From positions 1,116,001 through 1,180,000 of the forward strand of contig QCXZ01000075.1 of the NCBI GenBank assembly GCA_025024175.1: DNA of 64,000 bases. Reading direction: 5' to 3'. This document shows, piece after piece, positions 12,227 through 23,949 of this stretch (its first letter is position 1; the number at the start of each line of letters is the position of its first letter). This DNA is from Rhyzopertha dominica. Taxonomy: Eukaryota; Arthropoda; Insecta; Coleoptera; Bostrichidae. The notes below the pieces were generated by a model, which saw nothing but the letters and a program-made list of their open reading frames with translations, ran no database searches and was not told the origin of the DNA. A program made the position numbers and the translations under genes.

Positions 12227-13581
12227 ATGGAAGTTGTATTCATGCAAAGTGAAAAAGGCAAAAAACTGTTGGTGGTGAATAACTACAAGTTTTGCATCGC
12301 AAACGTGCTGAAAAACGGAACTGTGCGTTGGAGGTGTACAAATAAAACATCGAAATGTCCCGCAAAAATCTACACGTCGGCTGGAAATGAGATCTTGGAC
12401 TCCGAATTATCTCACAATCACAAAGAAGACATAAACCTGCACAGGCAGATTGTCAACAACAGTGTGAAAAGGAAAGCTCTAGAAAATGTACAGGAAAAAC
12501 CTGCCAAATTAGTGCACACGGAACTTCGGTCTAACCCTGGCATAAGCAGTAACATAACGACTTATATGGAACTTGTAAGGCATAATATATGGATGTGCAG
12601 GAGGAAGTTAACTCCAAATCTACCCAAAACGCAAAAAGACGTTTTTGAAGCAGTAAACACTTTGGCACCTATGACAGATAAAGAAGAATCATTTGTCTTG
12701 ACAAATAATGCAAACCAAGGTATCATCATTTTTGCTCCTTATAGCAATCTTTACTTTTTATGTTGTACTGAAACTGTGTATGTGAACGCACATTTGATTT
12801 TTGTCCGAAATTTTTTACACAACTCTTTACAATTCATGGATACAAGAATGGACATTACGTTCCATTGGTATTTTGTTTGCTTCCGGATAAAAAGCAATCC
12901 GCATATCAAACATGTTTGAATATGTTGTGTCAGAAGTGCAGTGAAAGTGACCTACAATTGTATCCTAAAAGTGTCGTGATTGATTTTGAAACTGCAATCC
13001 ACAATGCTATTATGGATACGTGGGAGGAAGCTAGAGTAAGTGGATGCCGATTCCATCTTTCACAGGCATGGTATCGAAAAATTCACTCGCTTGGACTGTC
13101 ACAAGATTATAAAAACCACACGGAAGTTGGTAAAATGTTAAGATATTGTTTTGGACTTCAGTTTCTTGATTGTAATGAAGTGGGTGACGCATTCGCATTC
13201 GATTTAATTCCAATCATGCCAAAACATTCGAAACTTCAAGAGTTTTGCGACTATTTAGTGGACAATTACATCAGCGAAAATGACAAATTTACTCCAAATA
13301 TTTGGGCAACCAATGCGTGTGAGTCATTCCATTCAAGATTTAATAAAAGTTTTTATTCGCCTCATCCAAATATTTTTCAATTTGTTGATAGTTTGTTGAA
13401 TTTTCAAAGTGAAGTTTATGTTAAAATAAACACATCCAACAAATTCCAAAAAGTTGTTAGGCGTACTGTAGAATTAAAGCAAGATTATCTTGAAGTCAAA
13501 ATTAATAACTACAAACAAAATCTCATAGACAGGCTGACATTTGTAAAAAGTGTTTCATTTAAATACGCGCCAAATATGTAA
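12227..13581 (+). pseudogene. FLYWCH / MULE-type transposase, single frameshift
   Basis: Frame 1 (12227-12785) encodes an N-terminal FLYWCH-type zinc finger (about residues 5-66: RWRCTNKTSKCPAKIY ... SHNHKED) and a linker. After one lost base near 12787, frame 2 (to 13581) continues with a Mutator-like transposase domain: VVIDFETAIHNAI (second catalytic Asp), CRFHLSQAW and WATNACESFHSRFN. The first catalytic position, usually a YVDGTF-like motif, is damaged: the Asp codon now reads Asn and the frameshift falls beside it. Except for this spot the frame is clean, so inactivation looks fairly recent. No clear TIRs were seen. The nearest relative in the window is 27764-29063, but the two are well diverged. 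Confidence 0.82.
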
Positions 13582-13759
13582 ATACTTTTTATACCTTATT
13601 GTACATACATATATGTTAATATTGTGTTATTACGTATAAATATAGGTTGGTATTTTTGTAAATTTGTAAATATTTTTATGCTTTACTGTACATACAAACA
13701 CGTTATTATTGTAACGTATAAATATAAGTTTGTATTAAAACTTGAAAATTGTTTTATTT

Positions 13760-15679
13760 TATTCCTTTAAGCGTGTTTGCTAAGAAAAAAACCGTAGCAA
13801 TCACATTAACAAGTTACACACATCACATAAATTAAGGTCTTTCCTAATTTGCTAATAACGGCCCAAAGCCATGGACTATTACACGAACTATTTTACTAAA
13901 TACCTTTATTGTTTTAGAACAAGAAAATTAATATTAAAAACTGATAGTAGGTTACTTTAGTACTTTTTGGTAATAGCCCACAAACATTCAATCGGATTGA
14001 ATCGACAATGATAAGTAAATGACCATGGCTGCTACATAATTCTTCTGTTGTATATATATTTCCTTTCCAACTTGGATGATATCATAATTTTTATAGTCGA
14101 CCGACTCAGATAAATATGTTGTATGGGAATTATGAATAGCTGAATGGTTATCCACGAAGTAAAGTTTATTCTAAAAAATCTTGACTCGATTTTTGTAAAT
14201 GATCAGTTTTATAAATGCATATACTTGTATCAGTTTGGGAATTTTTAAAATAAAACGTGTATTAGGATGCTGATTTTGAAGCGATTTGAACAGAGCCTTT
14301 TATTTAAATAACGTCTTTTTGTGCTACTGTAATTTATGTAATCATCCCTTTACTTTTTAACTTGTATAGTTTAATTTTACCATTTTTTTTTCGTGCAAAG
14401 ATATGCTATTTTTCACCAGGCCTATATATGATATTCACGTTCCTTTTTAATAATGCGTTTCTTGCTTAATATATGTAGTATATTAGGAAAGAACTTTGTA
14501 CTATGTATATTTATAAGTTTAGGTGTTAAAAAAACCGATTCTTCGAAATACCGACAAAACCATCTCGCTCGTTGTACTCTGATGATGATGCATTAGGTGT
14601 ATTTATAGATCTACATGTTTACAGTTCAGTCTTGGAGTATTTTTAGGTCATAAGGTGTTTATCTACAAGAGCTTGACATTAAAAAAGTTAACAGCCACGT
14701 ACGACGATTCTGCAGTTAAATAAAACGAGACCTGCGGTCACTTGTACTAAACTAAGAAAAAAACAAAATGGTGACTTGAAAGCAACTGATATCAGTAATA
14801 ATCTATATGAATACATATTTGTTCGTTAATTTATAAAACAAGAACAACATTTATTAATTAATCTCTGGTACCATTCATATTAGGTTTGAAATTTTTGCAA
14901 TGTTAAGCTACCTGTACATTTTATGCATCCACCTTTGACAAGCTTTATCATACTATTATATTTAAAACTAAAATTACAAACCATGATGATTACATTGTAA
15001 AACGTATTAAAATCTAAAATAATTTAGTTGCACCTGTATTGTATGCATCACATTTATTATTTATTTTTCTAATAATTTAGTTTATTTATTTCAATGTTAT
15101 GATAGCATTTAGCCATTAATTTTTGACAAAACAGTCTCAAAACTGTACAGTTTTCTACGTATACATCATTTGTTAATATCTATTTTCTAAAAACTTCTTT
15201 GAAATCTTTCGAATATCTTTAGATTGAGGGGTAAAGATACGGAATGAAATAGCGATCTGTAAATGAAGCCATAGTAGTTGAATAATTAACAATAATAGTA
15301 TAGCTGCCACAGTAAGCAACCACTGATCATTAGATTTGCTTTAGCTGTGAACACTGCAAATTTTTTTAACAATCCCATGTTACTTTAAAGATTATTATAT
15401 TAATAAATAATCAATTTTCAAACTTAATAAGATAAAAAGGAAACCACAGATTAACCATTAATTGTTATTCATCTCGTTTTATTAATTAACGAACAAAAAT
15501 GTTTTTATTGGTTATTTTATGAAGCTTTCAGGATACTCGATTTATTGGACTTATTTCCAAAATTTTACACGTGACAGGTTTTTACATCCCAAAAATAAGT
15601 TTTAATTTCATGGACAACATCAAAATGTTATTTAAATTCCTGTCACAGTGCTTTATGATTGTTTATGATGTCGTTGCAC
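13760..15679. other. AT-rich intronic sequence without recognised feature
   Basis: No coding potential, RNA gene or element terminus is recognisable. The stretch lies in the large intron of the TBC1D1/4-like gene. CTGATGATGATGC near 14578 resembles a hammerhead half-site but no GAAA or pairing arms follow. Confidence 0.5.
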
Positions 15680-15785
15680 TCTATATTTGTATAAAAAATT
15701 GAAAACTGATCCATATTCTCTAAGTGGTGTTATTAATTAATTCTTCAAAAGAAAATATTCTTAATGTGAACATCCACTTTATTTT

Positions 15786-15827
15786 TAAAAAACTCTTTCG
15801 GCTACATGCTAGCCATCGTCAGTACAA
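15786..15827 (-). ncRNA. Hammerhead-like motif, cleavage region altered (left arm)
   Basis: The mirror copy of the 17218-17260 motif keeps the stem I 5' strand, CTGACGA, stem II and GAAA. The following AGCGCT-T-TACAA is replaced by an A/T-rich run about 5 nt shorter (GAAAGAGTTTTTTAAAAA on the minus strand). Stem III and the stem I 3' strand cannot form, so this copy should not cleave. Confidence 0.6.
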
Positions 15828-15931
15828 ACGTTAAAATGAAACTAACAGTTTGACAAAGTCAAAAAATAGAAACAAGCAAACTTGACTACAAACTGAAATG
15901 CAACCCACATGCCAATAACTCAAACGAAACA

Positions 15932-16483
15932 TTAATTTAGATCAAACAAAGAATTTAGAATAGGACAATTGAAATTACAAAAATCATTTAGAATAGTAAA
16001 ATTTTGTTCGTTAATAATTTTATAAATCTCTAAAATTTCCAAATAATTTAATTTAGATGATTTAGTACACAAATGTAATGAATTTAGATTGTCTAGCGTG
16101 GCAGTATGTTTATTTACTAATAAATGGTTAGCTAACGAAGAATTTGTTGTAACAATATCTGTATTTTTATACTTTTCAAATTGTTTCAAATGTTCTTTAC
16201 CTCTAGTTAAAAAGGATCTTCCGGTTTGTCCAATATAAACTGAATTGCAATCATTACATGAAAAACTATAAACGCCTGAATTATTTAAAACTGAAATTTG
16301 GTCTTTATTACGGACAAAACGGGAAAACACACTGCCTACGGTAGAAAAAGCAATATTTATTCCATTAGAAGAAAATAATTTAGATAGGCTAACTGAGACT
16401 TGACCAGCAAACTTAAGAGGAAACCAAACCTTAACTTTTTCATCCAAATAAGTGGTACAGAAAGAAAATTTAAATTTTGTCAA
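15932..16483 (-). pseudogene. PLE C-terminal GIY-YIG endonuclease ORF, left arm
   Basis: 183 codons, predicted protein identical to the right-arm ORF (16562-17113). It holds a GIY-YIG nuclease core (SGVYSFSCNDCNSVYIGQTG, then SFLTRGKEHLKQFEKY) and the PLE C-terminal tail ending [12 protein letters not shown]. The reverse transcriptase that normally precedes it is missing. The endonuclease frame is intact, but it can only be a fragment of a PLE polyprotein; the first ATG is internal to the original protein. Confidence 0.85.
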
Positions 16484-16561
16484 ATACTTAAAATAAAGTT
16501 TTTCTATTAAATAATTAGGAAAATTCCTAATTATTTAATAGAAAAACTTTATTTTAAGTAT

Positions 16562-17113
16562 TTGACAAAATTTAAATTTTCTTTCTGTACCACTTATTTG
16601 GATGAAAAAGTTAAGGTTTGGTTTCCTCTTAAGTTTGCTGGTCAAGTCTCAGTTAGCCTATCTAAATTATTTTCTTCTAATGGAATAAATATTGCTTTTT
16701 CTACCGTAGGCAGTGTGTTTTCCCGTTTTGTCCGTAATAAAGACCAAATTTCAGTTTTAAATAATTCAGGCGTTTATAGTTTTTCATGTAATGATTGCAA
16801 TTCAGTTTATATTGGACAAACCGGAAGATCCTTTTTAACTAGAGGTAAAGAACATTTGAAACAATTTGAAAAGTATAAAAATACAGATATTGTTACAACA
16901 AATTCTTCGTTAGCTAACCATTTATTAGTAAATAAACATACTGCCACGCTAGACAATCTAAATTCATTACATTTGTGTACTAAATCATCTAAATTAAATT
17001 ATTTGGAAATTTTAGAGATTTATAAAATTATTAACGAACAAAATTTTACTATTCTAAATGATTTTTGTAATTTCAATTGTCCTATTCTAAATTCTTTGTT
17101 TGATCTAAATTAA
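16562..17113 (+). pseudogene. PLE C-terminal GIY-YIG endonuclease ORF, right arm
   Basis: Mirror image of the left-arm ORF with the same 183 residues. The GIY-YIG core at residues about 70-110 keeps the Tyr residues of the GVY and YIG motifs, the Arg of GRSFLTR and the His/Glu-bearing GKEHL helix. In PLEs this domain nicks the target DNA. The lack of any difference between the two ORFs shows the duplication is young or that the arms are kept alike by gene conversion. Confidence 0.85.
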
Positions 17114-17217
17114 TGTTTCGTTTGAGTTATTGGCATGTGGGTTGCATTTCAGTTTGTAGTCAAGTTTGCTTGTTTCTATTTTTTGACTTTGTCAAACTGT
17201 TAGTTTCATTTTAACGT

Positions 17218-17260
17218 TTGTACTGACGATGGCTAGCATGTAGCCGAAAGCGCTTTACAA
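17218..17260 (+). ncRNA. Hammerhead-ribozyme-like motif, intact copy (right arm)
   Basis: Stem I TTGTA (17218-17222) pairs with TACAA (17256-17260). The core CTGACGA is at 17223-17229, followed by one unpaired T, stem II GGCTA...TAGCC and GAAA at 17246-17249. Stem III is the self-complementary AGCGCT (17249-17254). Predicted cleavage follows T17255. Such very short palindromic stem III hammerheads are known from PLEs and retrozymes and are thought to work best as dimers. The unpaired base between CTGACGA and stem II is a departure from the minimal model. Confidence 0.75.
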
Positions 17261-17323
17261 TTTAAAAATAAAGTGGATGTTCACATTAAGAATATTTTCT
17301 TTTGAAGAATTCTATATTTGTAT

Positions 17324-18279
17324 GGTTAATCGTAGTTAATTTTTTTAATTGTTTTCAATTTTATTTAAACGGGCAAAGTTTGCGAAAAAATGATATTAAA
17401 TATTAATTTTGGTATTCTACCAAAACAAAAACTTAAGAAGTGTAAATTACCTGAATACAAACGAATTTGATGAACTAAAACTTTTTTCAATCTGTTTGTA
17501 CATATTCCCCTGCATTTCTCCACATTTCTGGATTCCACGAGTAATTTTAAGGTGCTTGTTCAAAGCGTTTACCCTACATGATCTATATTTGGAGTTATGA
17601 GACAAATCCCTAGAAATATGAACCAAGTCGAACGTATAGTAACGCTAGGTCAAACTTAGACAAATGTACCTGAACAAGTGATATGTTTGCCATGTGCAGA
17701 TTTAATAACGTATTTGGGATTTAATGGACTTTACAACGCACAATATCTGTTAAATATACTGCTGGGAAACTTAAAGATGACTAATTTTCACAAACAAAAC
17801 GAACAGTTTCTTATATCGTTGAAGTCTAGTTTGGTATTCCAAACGAAATAAGGCTCTTGTTCAAAAAGTTAAATACTTATACAATGGGCAAGGAACAATA
17901 GGAATAATTTTTGCAATCTTGCTCCTCTCTTGCCTCCTCTCGAGGAGTGNGTGGAATATTCTCAAATATATTTGGTAATCAGGGATGTAGTAGCTAACAT
18001 AATTTTGTAAACACATATCAGTTCACTTTAACAATTGCCATGGAGAAGATATTGCATTGACACTTTATGCATCACAAGTGGGGCTAACATAATGATCTGT
18101 GATTAACAACTACCTACACTTTAACGATGCAATCATGCCTCTGGATTAAGACGTCATCTTCATTTAGACGGGAAGGAATCGTAATCAGAAGAGATATTTA
18201 AGCCTATTAAGGAACTTAAACATATGCTTTACAAAGAGCCACTGTTGAAAACAAAAAAATGTGAAAAGAAGACCTTTAG
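17324..18279. other. AT-rich intronic sequence without recognised feature
   Basis: No gene, element end or structured repeat recognised. The frame 17409-17600 plus shows no family signature. Confidence 0.45.
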
Positions 18280-18452
18280 TACGAGCCCTGTCCCATTTCA
18301 GATGGCCCATCAACAGAATTATTATTTTTTTTTAACAAAATCGCTTCTTGGAATTTGTTTTTATTATAAATCTCTAAATTATAGTCTATTAATTTTTACA
18401 CACAATTGAACTGTTCTCAGTAATCAAAATTGTATAGTAAACAAATACCAAC

Positions 18453-19711
18453 TACGAGGCATGTTTTTTAAGTAAGTACCTACATCCCTTGTCTACGCGC
18501 TGACGCCATTACAGTTTGATTCTTCATTGTATACGTTGTTTACTGAGTGTTTAAGATGCCTCCGACAATCGTGAGTCCCGTCGATTGTAAAGTACGGGCT
18601 GTTATACGATTTCTTAGTGCTAAAGGCGTAAAACCGATCGATATTCATCGTGAGATCTGTGAAGTTTACGGACAAAACATTATGAATGATGGAATGGTAA
18701 GGAAATGGGTGAGAGCATTTAAAGATGGCCGCACAAATGTGCATGATGAAGAACGGAGTGGGCGTCCTTCGGTCGTTAATGAAGATTTGGTGCAGAAAGT
18801 GAACGAAAAGGTGAGAGAAAACAGACGCTTTACAATTTCATCATTGTGCGACTGCTTTCCTCAATATTCTCGTAGTGTTTTGTATCGCATTGTGACCGAG
18901 AACTTGAATTACCAGAAATTGTGGTCACGTTGGGTTCCGAAAATGTTGACGGATTTGCACAAAACCCAACGTTTAGCAGTGCATTGACTTTGCTTGAGCG
19001 GTACCACAATGAAGGTGAAGATTTTTTAGACCAAATTGTTACTGGTGGCCTACGTCACACCAGAATCGAAACAACAATCCATGGAATGGCGACATTCATC
19101 ATCACCCAAAAAAGTGAAGTTTAAGCAAACAATTTCTGCCCGGAAAATCATGTGCACAGTTTTTTGGGACAGAAAAGGAGTATTGCTAGTGGAGTTTCTG
19201 CCTCGTAATGAGACAATCAATGCAGCGTCTTATTGTAAGACATTGAACAATCTGCGTCGTGCAATCCAGAACAAAAGACGTGGCAAGTTGAGTAAGGGTA
19301 TCGTTTTGCTGCATGACAATGCCCGTCCACATGTGGCTAATCGGACCACAGATCTCATCAAATCTTTTAAATGGGAAACTCTAGATCATCCTCCATACAG
19401 CCCTGATCTGGCGCCCAGCGACTACCATTTGTTCCTGCACTTGAAGAAACACCTGGGTGGTCAGCGTCTTCAAGACGATAACGAAGTCGAAACATTTGTG
19501 ATACAGTGGTTAACAGGTCAGGCGGCAGAATTTTATGAGGAGGGTATTCAAAAACTGGTGCCACGTTATGACAAGTGCCTCAATATTCACGGAAATTATG
19601 TAGAAAAGTAGATTAAGGCACAGGCTTTCATGTAAGATAAAATTATTGCGATATCTTTGCACGTCTTTTTTTAATTCCAAAACGGTACTTACTTAAAAGA
19701 CATGCCTCGTA
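18453..19711 (+). mobile_element. Mariner (DD34D), full length but inactivated, with TA target sites
   Basis: TIRs of about 27 bp start CGAGGCATG and end CATGCCTCG, flanked by TA (18453-18454 and 19710-19711). Length is about 1.25 kb, normal for mariner. The related Tc1-like copy at 57.8 kb has the uninterrupted site (ACCAACTATTTAGG), confirming the insertion point. Confidence 0.93.
18556..19611 (+). pseudogene. Mariner transposase, frameshifted
   Basis: Three overlapping frames give a nearly whole mariner transposase. 18556-18987 covers the paired helix-turn-helix region (RPSVVNEDLVQKV). 18921-19070 includes LLERYHNEGEDFLDQIVTG. 19036-19611 carries the second Asp (LLHDNARPHVA) and third Asp (SPDLAPSDYHLF), separated by 34 residues as in DD34D. 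The frame shifts near 18985, and the DNA expected to encode the DETW motif with the first catalytic Asp (about 19042-19052) has a short deletion. The protein cannot be functional; terminal repeats are still good, so mobilisation in trans is possible. Confidence 0.9.
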
Positions 19712-20407
19712 TTTAGACCGAACCCTGGTTTCTATCTAATATTGTTTGCGGAAGTTTGCATACAGGTGAACATAACATTTGAGGTGGCCGTGCAATCTCG
19801 CGTAACTAAGATATTGTTTACTTGACAGCAGACGTCAAAAGCGTTTTGGGTAGTTTCAATTATAGAATTTTGTATCGAATAATTAAAAAATGACTAGAGG
19901 AAAAGTTATTGATCCGAACATTCGTTCAATTGTTATTCGATTATATAAATCTGGCAGATCTGGTATCCAGTAGTCCTGACCTTTCTCCTATAGAAACTCT
20001 GGTACATTATGAAAAAAACAACTGCGCGCAACTCCTGCCAGGTCGATTCCCGAATTAAGGCATAAACTTCAATTTATATGGGATAAGTTCACACCACAAG
20101 ATTGCCAGAATTTAGTGAATACAATGTCAAGAAGAATAACCGCTGTCATAAAAAGTAAAGGTGATGTTACTCAAAGGTAGCCTTGAAGAAATAAACTCAG
20201 GTTATCCCATGATTTGCTTCAACTTGGTAGTTAAGTAGGAATAAAATGTTTGAATTATACAAATGAATAATTGATTAAGTGGGAAATGTTCCAAAAGTTG
20301 TGGTGAAAAAATAATTAAATATCTGTTTCAGAATAGCATTACAACTCCTGTCCATTAAATTAAAAAAANTGCAACTGGAACAATTGAAATGGGACTGGGG
20401 GCTCGTA

Positions 20408-21500
20408 GAATCGATGGAAGTTTGGACAAGAAAACAAACATCACGAGGGAAAATAATAATAATAATAATAATTCTACACGTTGGGGGTATACATATTTGG
20501 GCACAAAAAGCTCCACTTATATCGACAAAAAAAGCTTACTTTTATTTTACTCCAGACGATCATAATAAAGCAATGGTTTGTTGCATTTGTCAGTCAATGT
20601 TAACAGCAAACGATTCATTCTAAGTACAATATAACCTTATTTCATTTGGAGAAGTACCTATACAACAAAATAACACTTACATTACTCGAATGCAGTATAA
20701 TGCAGTCCCTTTTCCTTCACGAGTCACATTATCAACACTCAAAAATCAATTTTGGAAACGCAAATTCAAAAACTTCGTTCTACCCGCACGCACACACGCT
20801 AAAGCCGTCAGCGATACTAACAAAATCTCACCCGTCCATCGAGTGGACTGGACCTGTTTTTACCTGGTTACGTAAAAAAAGCGACGTGGGACGTGGCCGG
20901 CCGGTGGCAGAACAACAAAAAACGAGAAATGTAAACACAACGAGCACTCATTTTATCGAGAAATGCTTTACGTTTTTACAAATTAAGTGTATACGAGGGT
21001 TAACCAAAAAGTCATAATCCATTGACAAATATAATGTATCCGTATTTTTCATTATATCGATTTGAGATTTTTTATCTGAGCGCTTAAATTATTTCTCTCG
21101 GGAGTTGTCATCGTACTTTTTCGAAATTCACACTAACCAAAAAAATAAAAAGGCGCAAGAAAAAAAATTAAGATTAAAAGAAACAAAAAGTTAAACGAGA
21201 GCACCAGAGAAAATTTAATTTTGATACGCAAATAATTTGTTCTTTTCTTTATCGTAACAAAAATAATGAATATTTGTTGCATCAAATTTGAACAATTTTA
21301 GCACCGAGGGAGTTTATCTTTAATGCTTTGCGGGGCGGAGCTTCGCACTCGTAAACTATGCAGATGTACCCCTTGTTGCAATCCTTTTATAATTTGCAGA
21401 TGGATCATTGTGGTCGTAAATTCTCTGTATTTATTGTCTCTTCTCAAAACTATCACCACTTTTGTTTTTATCACTAGGGAAATCTTAGATACTACTCGAA
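20408..21500. other. No recognised gene
   Basis: Contains a short (AAT)n run near 20450-20470 and several unconvincing frames (20384-20623, 20646-21017, 21323-21514). None shows a protein family motif. Intronic with respect to the TBC1D1/4-like gene. Confidence 0.4.
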
Positions 21501-21501
21501 G

Positions 21502-22086
21502 GTGTCAGTTTTAAATACATACGCGGTAAGAGTACTTTTGGGGGTTAAAACAGAAAAATTGCTATACATAGGTGTATGTGAAATTAATTTTGCATCAATT
21601 GTGCAAAGGCAGATAAAGGCAATAAAGAAAGCCCTAAATTTCAGAAAAACAGAGGATCTTTCGTTTGATGAACAATTGGCAGGATTATCTAGAGACACTG
21701 AAAATTGCCCAAGGCATGTATTTGGTGATCATAAAAATTGTGAAAATTACTTTTGCACAGAACCAAAACCAAACGAAGAGAGCTTCATTTCTGAGATGGA
21801 CGAATGTGGTTTGCTTGGCGATTAACCTTTTATTAAACATGACTAGCAAGCCAACAGGGACAAATAATTCATCGAAAAATTGCAAACCAACCCCCGGAAA
21901 ATTTACAAAAAAAAAGATATGAGCCGTATTCCTAAGCGGAAACGAGATAAAGCTTGTAGAAGACTTTTCGCAGATGATCAACCACAAAAAAAGAAAAACA
22001 AGTCTGTTGGTTCCGATTCAGATCATGGCCAAGTCAACAGTGAATCTGATGAAGAAGATGTCATCGATGATGACTATAAAGAGTAG
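21502..22086 (+). pseudogene. Remnant of a transposon-type ORF with Cys/His segment
   Basis: Frame 21502-21825 reads YAVRVLLGVKTEKLLYIGVC, then QIKAIKKALNFRK, then CPRHVFGDHKNCENYFC. The last segment matches, from memory, a repeated insect family of uncharacterised transposon-borne proteins in which a long central part lies between the first two blocks. That part is missing here, so the gene is internally deleted. A lysine-rich, acidic tail follows in another frame to 22086. I cannot name the superfamily. Confidence 0.45.
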
Positions 22087-22089
22087 CAA

Positions 22090-23945
22090 ATGAGAGAACT
22101 GCTTCAATGCAGTGACAATGAAGACTTGGCAAAAAATTGAAAATTTAACTGGATTTAAAATTAAAAACTCTTGTTTATTTGTGCACTGCAAACACCAATT
22201 TCTTGCTGCCAGTCCAATCAATGACACTGCCATTATAGAAATTAAATATCCTAGCTCCATAATAGTTATCAAACATTACTGTATAAATATATTAACGGTA
22301 ATTGCCATTTTGATACATTACTTTACAGAAACAAACATAATTTTTTTTTATGATTTTGGGTTTACATTTTAACCGGCGATTAGTATTATTAATACTAAAA
22401 ATTCACGTTTCTGAGTTTTTCAAATATATTCACAAACAAAATCTATCTTGATTGTATTTTATAATTAAACATTGATAAAAGCATTAATTCGTCAAAAAAG
22501 TTTCACTTGGGGGTAAAGGGTACAAGTCAGAGTTGTAAGAATGTAATAAATTTACGTGGTGTAATATTAATTACACGTAATTCAATTGAATTAAAAAAAG
22601 AGTTTCGCCAGAAAAAGTAATTTGATAAAAGAAGAAAATTTTTACAGGGAACACCTGGTGGTTGTTAGACTTGGAATTGAAGGTTGAAAAACAGGAAAAC
22701 CAATGCTTTTGTCCAAGCATTACAATAAGAATTAAACTTAAGTGTGTTAATATGACAGTATGCTTCTGTTTTTAATTTTAGCCGTGGTTCTTACAATTTT
22801 AGCCCATTTACACTAACCGTTGGTACGAGATGGTGAAAACGAATTTTAGATATAAAAGCCAGCAAACTTACAGTCTTTTTCTCTATGTACGACGCATCGC
22901 TATGCGAAGAAACGTATGGACTCGTATGTGGTACCGTAATCATCTTCTCTGAACACACTTTCGATTAGAAAAAAAACACACAGAACAAACGAACTCTAAT
23001 CTTTGTGAAACAAAATCACACTCATCGAATCAATAAATTTTTCTCACTGTCTCCTCCTCTGTTTGTTGTGCTAGCCGGAAAATTTGAGCAAAAAAACACT
23101 CTGCCCGTTGGACCGTGTCGAAACATACTGATTCCAACACATGGCCAGAGGATTTTCGTTACGTAGCGCGTCTAAAATTAAAGCAGCATGTGAAAAGCCA
23201 GTGATACACACGTTTTTAGACGGGATGAATGACGCTGGTTGGCCAATTGCTCATCGAGGACAAGCAGGAACAATGTACGTAGTCACTGGGCAAAAAGCGT
23301 CCCTGAAAGGGATTTAAATGTTTTTTTTTTAAAGATGAGTGTGACTGAAGGTACATTGGCTTTCTGAAAAACGATTTTTACTGAAAAAGTTTGGACCATC
23401 TCATGTTCCAAAGGCTTGATCTGGTTATGATCATTCTTTACTTGTTACCCTGTTGAATATAATATAGAGGGGAGAAGCAAATAAAGTAGCACAGTCTTTG
23501 ACTTACTCTTGAGTTAAAGGAATCAGTTGTCTTTCTAAAAGTGGAAAGACATATATTTGCACATCTAAAAGCACAAGAGCAACGCAAGATTTTTTACGTT
23601 CGATATAGATAATGTTGACTAGTGAAAANTTTATTGACATGATATTCATATTCTTGATGTCTTCGTAAATAAAAAGGAAATGATTTGTTAGCATCCAGAA
23701 TATACACACACACAACATATTCTGATCGACTCCTACAAGGATAATCTTTTCTGCTTTCTTGCTTGAAGTATTCCACCTTCTACAGGGAACATTGATTTGT
23801 GCCTAAGGACTGTCTTGAAAACATTCGGAAATTATACATGGCCGTGATTTTTTAGAAACGTCAAATATTTGTCATTCTCATTTTGCGCTGGTTAGTACAT
23901 AAGTTTAAAAATCTAGTGAAGTAGGATTTATATATTTTTATGTAA
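22090..23945. other. AT-rich intronic sequence, one unexplained conserved-looking frame
   Basis: Mostly featureless. A plus frame around 23140-23320 reads MARGFSLRSASKIKAAC followed by HTFLDGMNDAGWPIAHRGQ and a stop. Its codon usage looks coding, but I do not recognise it. A minus frame around 23600-23776 with HVNKxFTSQHYLY is also unidentified. Both are probably old transposon fragments. Confidence 0.35.
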
Positions 23946-23949
23946 CATT

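Larger units (their letters stand above)
15693..17310. mobile_element. PLE palindrome: two 5'-truncated Penelope-like copies head to head, with 13-bp TSD
   Basis: Two arms (15739-16521 and 16524-17310) are reverse complements about a 2-nt centre at 16522/16523. Identity is complete by eye from the centre out to the hammerhead region, where one short block differs, and then resumes. Both arms are truncated at the same base of the PLE 5' side. The left arm has about 46 bp more terminal-repeat sequence (15693-15738), recognisable because it matches the end of the 6.5-kb PLE. A 13-bp direct repeat, TCTATATTTGTAT, flanks the whole unit (15680-15692 and 17311-17323). This argues for one integration of an already palindromic molecule. 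Confidence 0.9.
18280..20407 (+). mobile_element. Tc1-like element, internally deleted, hosting a mariner insertion
   Basis: The TIRs begin TACGAGCCCTGTCCCATTTC at 18280 and end with its inverted counterpart at 20407, on TA. Leaving out the nested mariner (18453-19711), the body encodes the first residues of a Tc1-type transposase (19889 onward: TRGKVIDPNIRSIV-RLYKSG) fused directly to its C-terminus (about 19970-20180: SPDLSPIE, then RRITAVIKSKGDV). The catalytic middle is deleted. A second copy lies at 57685-60576. Confidence 0.85.

Noticed and set aside
14575..14610. CTGATGATGATGC as a hammerhead core
   Set aside because: No GAAA at a usable distance and no pairing arms.
15693..17310. The PLE palindrome as a sequencing or assembly artefact
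   Set aside because: A 13-bp target duplication flanks it, the arms differ in length and in one internal block, and the outer flanks are unrelated. Spanning reads would still be needed for certainty.
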